Assembly (NCBI RefSeq): GCF_010092425.1
Contig: NZ_CP048030.1
Coordinates: 1,995,501-2,059,500 of the forward strand
Direction of reading: 5' to 3'
DNA: 64,000 bases
Origin: Sinimarinibacterium sp. NLF-5-8
GTDB lineage: Bacteria > Pseudomonadota > Gammaproteobacteria > Nevskiales > Nevskiaceae
Shown: one piece after another, positions 59,577 through 64,000 of the stretch
Numbering within the stretch: position 1 is the first letter of the stretch
How the letters are laid out: the number at the start of each line of letters is the position of its first letter
Made by a program: the position numbers and the translations under genes
Notes under the pieces: generated by a model
What the model was told of the DNA's origin: nothing
What the model saw: only the letters and a program-made list of their open reading frames with translations
Databases searched by the model: none

Positions 59577-60251
59577 ATGGTTGACAGCGTGATCTGGCTG
59601 CCCCGCTGCTGCCGCGTTTGCCGACAGCCGATCACGCGTGGGCAACTCTGCACGGCGTGTCATGCCGAGTTGCCGTGGAACCTGCAAAGCTGCCCGCACT
59701 GCGCCCTGCCGGTGTCGCACCCCGGCGCTTGCGCGCGCTGCCAACGTCGCCGCCTGCCGTTTGATGCGGCATTTTGCCCATTGACCCTGCAGACACCGAT
59801 TCAGCCGTGGATTCACGCGCTCAAATATCACGCCGACTTTGCCGCCGCGCAGACCCTGGGCGAACTGATGAGCCGCGCACTGACACAGCGGCGCGCGCGC
59901 CTGCCCGATCGCCTCATCCCCGTACCGCTGCACCCGACGCGCCTGCGCTGGCGCGGCTACAACCAGGCCGTTGAACTGGCGCGCGTCATCAGTCAGCAAC
60001 ACGGCCTGCGCATGGATCTGCACAGCGCCCAGCGCCGCCGCAAAACCGACGATCAGATCGGCCAGAAAGCCAGCGCGCGCCGCCGCAATCTGCGCGATGC
60101 CTTTACCGTCACCGCCGATCTGCACGGCCAGCACATCGCCCTGCTGGATGACGTGATGACCACCGGCGCCACCCTCGAAGCACTCGCGCGCGCCTGTCGT
60201 GCCGCAGGCGCCGCCCAGATCGAAGCCTGGGCCATCGCGCGCACGCCTTGA
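59577..60251 (+). CDS. comF: ComF-family phosphoribosyltransferase-like protein
   Basis: A 224-residue protein: N-terminal Cys-rich zinc ribbon ([24 protein letters not shown]), then a type I phosphoribosyltransferase domain with the PRPP motif [17 protein letters not shown]. ComF proteins take part in natural transformation, probably in DNA handling in the cytoplasm. Divergent from bioB. Confidence 0.92.
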   Translation: MVDSVIWLPRCCRVCRQPITRGQLCTACHAELPWNLQSCPHCALPVSHPGACARCQRRRLPFDAAFCPLTLQTPIQPWIHALKYHADFAAAQTLGELMSRALTQRRARLPDRLIPVPLHPTRLRWRGYNQAVELARVISQQHGLRMDLHSAQRRRKTDDQIGQKASARRRNLRDAFTVTADLHGQHIALLDDVMTTGATLEALARACRAAGAAQIEAWAIARTP

Positions 60252-60260
60252 GCCGACGGA

Positions 60261-60929
60261 TCAGCGCTGCGGCGGCGGCAGATCGGCCAGCGTTGCCACA
60301 CTGGAAAAGGCCGGCATCGGCCGCTCTGGCAGGCGGCTGTCCGGCTTGCGGATGCCGATCACCTGGGCAATGCCAAACGCCTGTGCGGCCGAAAGCACCG
60401 GCATCGAGTCATCGGCAAACAAGGTTCTGCGCGGGTCAAAATCGTAAATCTCGCGCGCGCGCTGCCAAAATTGCTGTGCTTCCTTGGCAAAGCTCATGTC
60501 GTGTGAGCAGATCACATGCTCAAAGTAGCGCCCCAGGCCGGTGTAATCGAGCTTGAGCTGCCAGCTATCACGGTGCGCGTTGGTGGCCAGCCACAGCTTG
60601 CGTCCAGAATCGCGCACGGCATCCAAAAACGCCTCGATGCCGGGGATGATGCCAATGCGGTGGCGCTGCTCGTATTTCATCGCCGCCATGTCCAGTCCGG
60701 TCAGCTCACTCCAGTAATCGGTGCTGTACCACTGCAACGTGTGCTGTACGGCTTCAAACTGCGGTTGTAACACTTCATTGGCGCGCTTGACGGTCAGCCC
60801 GTTTTTTTCGGCATAGCGCAGCGGCACCAGCTCGCGCCAAAAATAGTTATCAAATGACAAATCCAGCAGCGTGCCGTCCATATCCAGCAGCACCCACTCG
60901 ACCTGATTCCAGTTCACTAAGTTATTCAT
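60261..60929 (-). CDS. HAD-superfamily nucleotidase, YrfG-like
   Basis: A 222-residue HAD phosphatase similar to GMP/IMP nucleotidase YrfG. DxD nucleophile motif VEWVLLDMDGTLLDLSFDN, cap segment around RHRIGIIPG, motif II LWLATNAHRD, and acidic motif RRTLFADDSMPVLSAA. The start ATG at 60929 gives the normal N-terminus. Close to cysQ, as in several gammaproteobacteria. Confidence 0.9.
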   Translation of the reverse strand: MNNLVNWNQVEWVLLDMDGTLLDLSFDNYFWRELVPLRYAEKNGLTVKRANEVLQPQFEAVQHTLQWYSTDYWSELTGLDMAAMKYEQRHRIGIIPGIEAFLDAVRDSGRKLWLATNAHRDSWQLKLDYTGLGRYFEHVICSHDMSFAKEAQQFWQRAREIYDFDPRRTLFADDSMPVLSAAQAFGIAQVIGIRKPDSRLPERPMPAFSSVATLADLPPPQR

Positions 60930-60973
60930 AGGCTGCGTATCATACGCAGTCTCAATTTTCTGCCGGTGCCGCT

Positions 60974-61777
60974 GTGACTGTTCAACCCGACGCAAAACTC
61001 CTGGATGCCATTGTCGATATTGCCCACACCGCTGGCCGTGAAATCTTGCAGATCTACCACTCCGACTTTGCCGTGGATCACAAAGCCGATGATTCACCGC
61101 TGACCCAGGCCGATCTGGCCGCGCACCGCTGCATCATCAAAGGTCTGGCGCAGCTCACGCCAGAGATTCCCACCTTGTCGGAAGAAGGCGCCAAACTGCC
61201 GTTTGCCCTGCGCAGCAGTTGGACGCGCTACTGGCTGATCGACCCACTCGACGGCACCAAAGAGTTTGTCAAGCGCAACGGTGAGTTCACCGTCAACATC
61301 GCACTGATCGACCACCACGAGCCGGTGCTTGGCGTGGTTTACGCGCCGGTGTTGACCACCACCTATGCCGCCGCGCGGGGTGTGGGCGCCTGGCAACAGC
61401 GCGGCAATCAGCGCAGCGAACTCAAAACGCGCGCGCTCACCGCCACGCCCGCCTTTGTTGTGAGCCGTTCACACCAAACCCCGGAACTGCAAACCCTGCT
61501 CGCGCGCCTGCCGCAGCACAGCGCGGTGAGTACCGGCAGCTCACTCAAGTTTTGCCTGGTCGCCGCCGGTGAAGCCGACCTGTACCCGCGCACCGGCCCG
61601 ACGTCCGAATGGGACACCGCCGCCGGTCAATGCGTGGTGGAATGCGCCGGCGGTGAAGTGCGCACGCTGCCCGATTTGGAACCGCTGCGCTACAACCAGA
61701 AAGATTCGCTGCTCAACCCCGGCTTTGCCGTCATCGGCGACCGCAGCGCAGGATGGGCGGAAAAGCTGCGTGGATGA
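60974..61777 (+). CDS. cysQ: 3'(2'),5'-bisphosphate nucleotidase CysQ
   Basis: A 267-residue inositol-monophosphatase-fold enzyme that removes PAP during sulfur assimilation. Motifs: DSPLTQADLAAHR, LSEEGAK, WLIDPLDGTKEF (DPxDGT), and SEWDTAAGQCVVECAGGEV. Start GTG at 60974. Divergent from the HAD hydrolase by 44 bases. Confidence 0.94.
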   Translation: MTVQPDAKLLDAIVDIAHTAGREILQIYHSDFAVDHKADDSPLTQADLAAHRCIIKGLAQLTPEIPTLSEEGAKLPFALRSSWTRYWLIDPLDGTKEFVKRNGEFTVNIALIDHHEPVLGVVYAPVLTTTYAAARGVGAWQQRGNQRSELKTRALTATPAFVVSRSHQTPELQTLLARLPQHSAVSTGSSLKFCLVAAGEADLYPRTGPTSEWDTAAGQCVVECAGGEVRTLPDLEPLRYNQKDSLLNPGFAVIGDRSAGWAEKLRG

Positions 61778-61783
61778 TCACGC

Positions 61784-62008
61784 CTATGCCGGCGCTGACC
61801 AGTCAATCTGCACTTTGCGGCGCTGCGCCATGCAGTCCCGCAAGTACAGATTGATCAAGGACTGGTACGGCACCCCAGACTCTTGCGCCATTGCTTTGAA
61901 ATACGCCACCACGTCTGCAGAAAGCCGCATCGTCACTGGCGTTTTGAGCTTGGCCGCATAAGGATTTTTGCGCGATTTCATTTGAGAAAGATCGTATTCG
62001 GCTTGCAT
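61784..62008 (-). CDS. brnA: BrnA-like antitoxin
   Basis: A 74-residue ribbon-helix-helix type protein matching BrnA antitoxins: NPYAAKLKTPVTMRLSADVV, then YFKAMAQESGVPYQSLINLY. BrnA neutralises BrnT and represses the operon. Start is the ATG at 62008, preceded by AAGGTG. The upstream brnT frame is broken (see next entry), so this antitoxin may stand alone. Confidence 0.82.
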   Translation of the reverse strand: MQAEYDLSQMKSRKNPYAAKLKTPVTMRLSADVVAYFKAMAQESGVPYQSLINLYLRDCMAQRRKVQIDWSAPA

Positions 62009-62013
62009 AAAAA

Positions 62014-62293
62014 TCACCTTGGATAATGTTGACTTTCGGTCTTTGTCGCTTTGCGCGCAGAGATTATGCGAATAACGTTCCCGTCATCACGTTCGCAGTG
62101 ACACACCAAGAGCCGCTGCGCACGATCGATCATACCGAGCATCAAAAAGCGATCTTCTTCGGCAGAATGGTTTTCGTCATAAAACTGCACTGCCAGTTCG
62201 TCGTAAAAAAACCGTCTGTGCATCGTCAAACGAAACACCGTGCTTTTTTAGATTAAGCGCCGCTTTTACGGGATCCCATTCAAACGTAATCAT
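62014..62293 (-). pseudogene. brnT: BrnT-like toxin, interrupted by a frameshift
   Basis: Starting at the ATG at 62293 the frame reads MITFEWDPVKAALNLKKHG, then VSFDDAQTVF, a normal BrnT start. At a run of seven T (plus-strand A7, 62205-62211) it goes out of frame and stops. In the adjacent frame it continues FYDELAVQFYDENHSAEEDR, then LVCHCERDDGNVIRIISARK to the end, the rest of BrnT. One base fewer in the run would restore the gene. This may be a real mutation, a phase-variable tract, or a sequencing error. BrnT is a ribonuclease toxin. Confidence 0.82.
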
Positions 62294-62299
62294 ACGTAC

Positions 62300-62313
62300 A
62301 TTGTATTGACAAT
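62300..62313. promoter_or_regulatory. Palindrome upstream of brnT, possible BrnA operator
   Basis: ATTGT-ATTG-ACAAT, overlapping a possible -10 (TACAAT, reading leftwards) for brnTA, and seven bases before the divergent VanY-like gene. BrnA is known to autoregulate by binding its promoter. The region is clearly lower in GC than its surroundings. Confidence 0.4.
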
Positions 62314-62320
62314 TTTCTTA

Positions 62321-62842
62321 ATGAAACAACTCAACACAATTTTGCATGAACTGGGCATTGACCCCAACCTGCCCGCCGCGCGCGGGTTGCCGCTGTGCGA
62401 GTCGGCGCAAACGCTGGTGTTTTGTGGTTTGGGCAGTGATGGCCGCGACAAGTTTTTAATCCCGGAGGCGGCGCGCGCGTGGCGGGCGATGTGCGCGGCG
62501 GCGGCAACCGAAGGCGTGGCGCTGCGGCTGATTTCGGCCTTTCGCAGCATCGAGTTTCAAGCGGCCTTGATTCGCGCGCGCGTGAATCAAGGCATGTCGC
62601 TGATCGATGCGCTGAAAATCAACGCGCCACCCGGTTACAGCGAGCATCACACCGGGCGCGCGGTGGACATCGGCACGCCCGGCTGTGCGGCGCTGGATGA
62701 GGCGTTTGAGCACACCCCCGCATTTGCCTGGCTCAGCGCGCGCGCCGCAGCGTTTGGCTTTGCACTGAGTTACCCACGCAACAACCCGCAAGGGTTTTTA
62801 TACGAGCCGTGGCATTGGTGTTTTGCGCGCGCGAGTCAGTGA
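62321..62842 (+). CDS. VanY-like D-alanyl-D-alanine carboxypeptidase
   Basis: A 173-residue zinc peptidase of the VanY/MEROPS M15B group. Metal motif SEHHTGRAVDIGT (SxHxxGxAxD) and the later WHW in YEPWHWCF are complete; LISAFRSIEFQ is the usual segment before them. No signal peptide is visible, so it may act in the cytoplasm or the true start may be missed; no ribosome site is obvious before the ATG. Ends six bases from mtnC. Confidence 0.85.
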   Translation: MKQLNTILHELGIDPNLPAARGLPLCESAQTLVFCGLGSDGRDKFLIPEAARAWRAMCAAAATEGVALRLISAFRSIEFQAALIRARVNQGMSLIDALKINAPPGYSEHHTGRAVDIGTPGCAALDEAFEHTPAFAWLSARAAAFGFALSYPRNNPQGFLYEPWHWCFARASQ

Positions 62843-62848
62843 AAGGGC

Positions 62849-63529
62849 TTAAACCTTGACCCCGGCAAAGTCATGGGCGCTGGGATGGTGGGCAAAGGCG
62901 ATGGCGCGGTCGTCACGCAGCAGTTGGCAGGTTTTAAGCCCCGCCTCGCGCGCGGCGTCGAGTTCTTCGCCGATGTCGGACAAAAACAGCACTTCTTCAC
63001 CGAGCAGCGCAAGGGACTCCAAAATCCGCTGATAAGACGCCACTTCGCGCTTGGCGCCGACGCGGGTATCAAAGTAGCCGCTGAACAGCGGGGTTAAATC
63101 GCCGTGTTCGGTATGCCCAAAGATGAGCTTTTGCGCGGCAACGGAGCCAGAGGAGTAGACGTAGAGCTTGAGCCCTTGCGCGTGCCATTGGCGCAGGTAT
63201 TTGGGCGTGTCGGGGTAGACGTGGCCTTTGAGTTCGCCGCTGGCATAGCCTTGCGCCCAGATCAGCCCTTGCAGGGATTTGAGCGGGGTGAGTTTGCGAT
63301 CTTCGCCAATCCACTGCTCCAGCACGGTGGCGGCTTGATCCGGAGTGAGTTCGCGCGCTTCGATTTGGGCAACGTCATGCAGGATTTGCTGCACCGCTTC
63401 GTCTTGTGCATGGGCGCTCAAAAACGCGCGCAAATGGGCTTTGGCGTAGGGGAACAGGGTTTGGTGAACAAAGTCGATCGACGAGGTGGTGCCTTCAATG
63501 TCGGTGACAATGGCCTTGATCGCGCTCAT
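62849..63529 (-). CDS. mtnC: Enolase-phosphatase (acireductone synthase)
   Basis: A 226-residue HAD enzyme of methionine salvage that makes acireductone. DxxG-type start AIVTDIEGTTSSIDFVHQTL (E1-type), KLYVYSSGSVAAQKLIFGHT and EVLFLSDIGEELDAAREAGL are family features. Overlaps the mtnD stop by four bases (ATGA), so both are translated together. Confidence 0.96.
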   Translation of the reverse strand: MSAIKAIVTDIEGTTSSIDFVHQTLFPYAKAHLRAFLSAHAQDEAVQQILHDVAQIEARELTPDQAATVLEQWIGEDRKLTPLKSLQGLIWAQGYASGELKGHVYPDTPKYLRQWHAQGLKLYVYSSGSVAAQKLIFGHTEHGDLTPLFSGYFDTRVGAKREVASYQRILESLALLGEEVLFLSDIGEELDAAREAGLKTCQLLRDDRAIAFAHHPSAHDFAGVKV

Positions 63530-64000
63530 GCCGCGGCCTCGTACAGCGGAAAGCGCTCGGCAATGGTATCGCCGGTAAAGTTACCCACCCAGCCGTCAGC
63601 AATGCGGAAAAAGCGAATGGCTTTGAAGGTGGGCTTGGGCCCCATGTCAAACCAATGCGTGGTGTTGGCGGGCAGGTTGATGAGATCCCCGCGCGTGCAA
63701 ACGGTCATGTAAACCTTGCCGCCGCTGCGGATGTAAAACGCGCCGGAGCCGTCCACAAAAAAGCGGGTTTCAAAGTCGCTGTGCGTGTGTTCGGCCAAAA
63801 ACTTGCCGCGCGCGACCTCGGCTTGTGGGTGATCGGGGTGCATTGACACCACGTCCACGGTGACAAAGCCGTATTTTTGCTTGAGCGCGTCAATCGCCTC
63901 TTGGTACGCGGCCATGACTTCTTCGGGCGTGGCGGTGGGCGATAGCGGCTGGTTGGCCTGCCAGCGTTCAAACTCAACGCCAATGCTGGCCAAAGCGTCG
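63526..64000 (-). CDS. mtnD: Acireductone dioxygenase (5' end beyond window)
   Basis: The visible 158 codons encode a cupin enzyme of methionine salvage. Metal ligands: FLAEHTHSDFETRFFV (HxHxxxE) and NTTHWFDMG. The frame stays open to the last base of the window; the family normally has about 180 residues, so some 20-25 N-terminal residues are missing. mtnB would be expected just outside. Confidence 0.95.
   Translation of the reverse strand, partial: DALASIGVEFERWQANQPLSPTATPEEVMAAYQEAIDALKQKYGFVTVDVVSMHPDHPQAEVARGKFLAEHTHSDFETRFFVDGSGAFYIRSGGKVYMTVCTRGDLINLPANTTHWFDMGPKPTFKAIRFFRIADGWVGNFTGDTIAERFPLYEAAA

Overview
The window is a dense, GC-rich bacterial chromosome segment made almost entirely of housekeeping genes. 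The gene set points to a gammaproteobacterium: proC-yggT-metXW, an atpIBEFHAGDC operon running into glmU-glmS, rsmG-parA-parB, an aa3/caa3 cytochrome oxidase locus with Cox11, SURF1 and Cox15 assembly factors, bioFDB, and hisE next to tatABC. The flavin monooxygenase and PF10118-type hydrolase pair, together with AraC/acyl-CoA genes, would suit a lipid- or alkane-using member of the Nevskiales/Xanthomonadales side of the class. That placement is inference and is not proven by the sequence.

Layout. 1-3368 (+): end of proC, yggT, methionine genes metX-metW, and a DUF4426 exported protein. 3384-5730 (+): MFS transporter and nitroreductase, closed by a perfect hairpin. 5825-6554 (-): an Ala-rich lipoprotein and a stand-alone LuxR-type HTH protein. 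6665-9396 (+): AraC regulator, enoyl-CoA hydratase-like protein and ACP phosphodiesterase, overlapping at its 3' end a PAS-GGDEF-EAL protein (-). 11232-12620 (+): rimO. 12670-15990: a TetR regulator divergent from a PF10118 hydrolase and a Baeyer-Villiger-like monooxygenase, with a paired palindrome in the promoter. 16058-20161: an AraC regulator divergent from leuA, then an M20 peptidase. 20163-25789 (-): a sulfotransferase remnant, tatCBA, hisE, hisF, hisA, hisH, hisB and dtd. 25915-29169: tRNA-Arg(CCG), a ClpP-like peptidase, an AEC transporter and an FAD-linked oxidase. 29185-39648 (-): glmS, glmU and the whole F1Fo ATP synthase operon. 39775-44645 (-): parB, parA, rsmG, a HerA-like ATPase and ubiA. 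44702-47526: a thioredoxin-fold protein and a GH3 lipoprotein. 47653-56411 (mostly -): heme O/heme A synthesis, SURF1, and cytochrome oxidase subunits and assembly factors, including a 38-codon gene that is easy to miss. 56497-59497 (-): bioD, bioF, bioB. 59577-61777: comF, a HAD hydrolase and cysQ. 61784-62293 (-): a BrnT/BrnA toxin-antitoxin locus whose toxin is frameshifted. 62321-64000: a VanY-like peptidase and the methionine-salvage genes mtnC and mtnD (mtnD is cut by the window end).

I found no CRISPR array, insertion sequence, prophage, rRNA gene or obviously new multi-gene system. The observations most worth checking are the frameshifted toxin with an intact antitoxin, the sulfotransferase relic glued to tatC, the absence of hisI between hisF and hisE, the paired palindromes between the TetR and hydrolase genes, the tiny oxidase assembly gene, a shared terminator style, and the strikingly frequent alternating GCGCGC runs. 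No gap longer than 300 bases lacks a gene.
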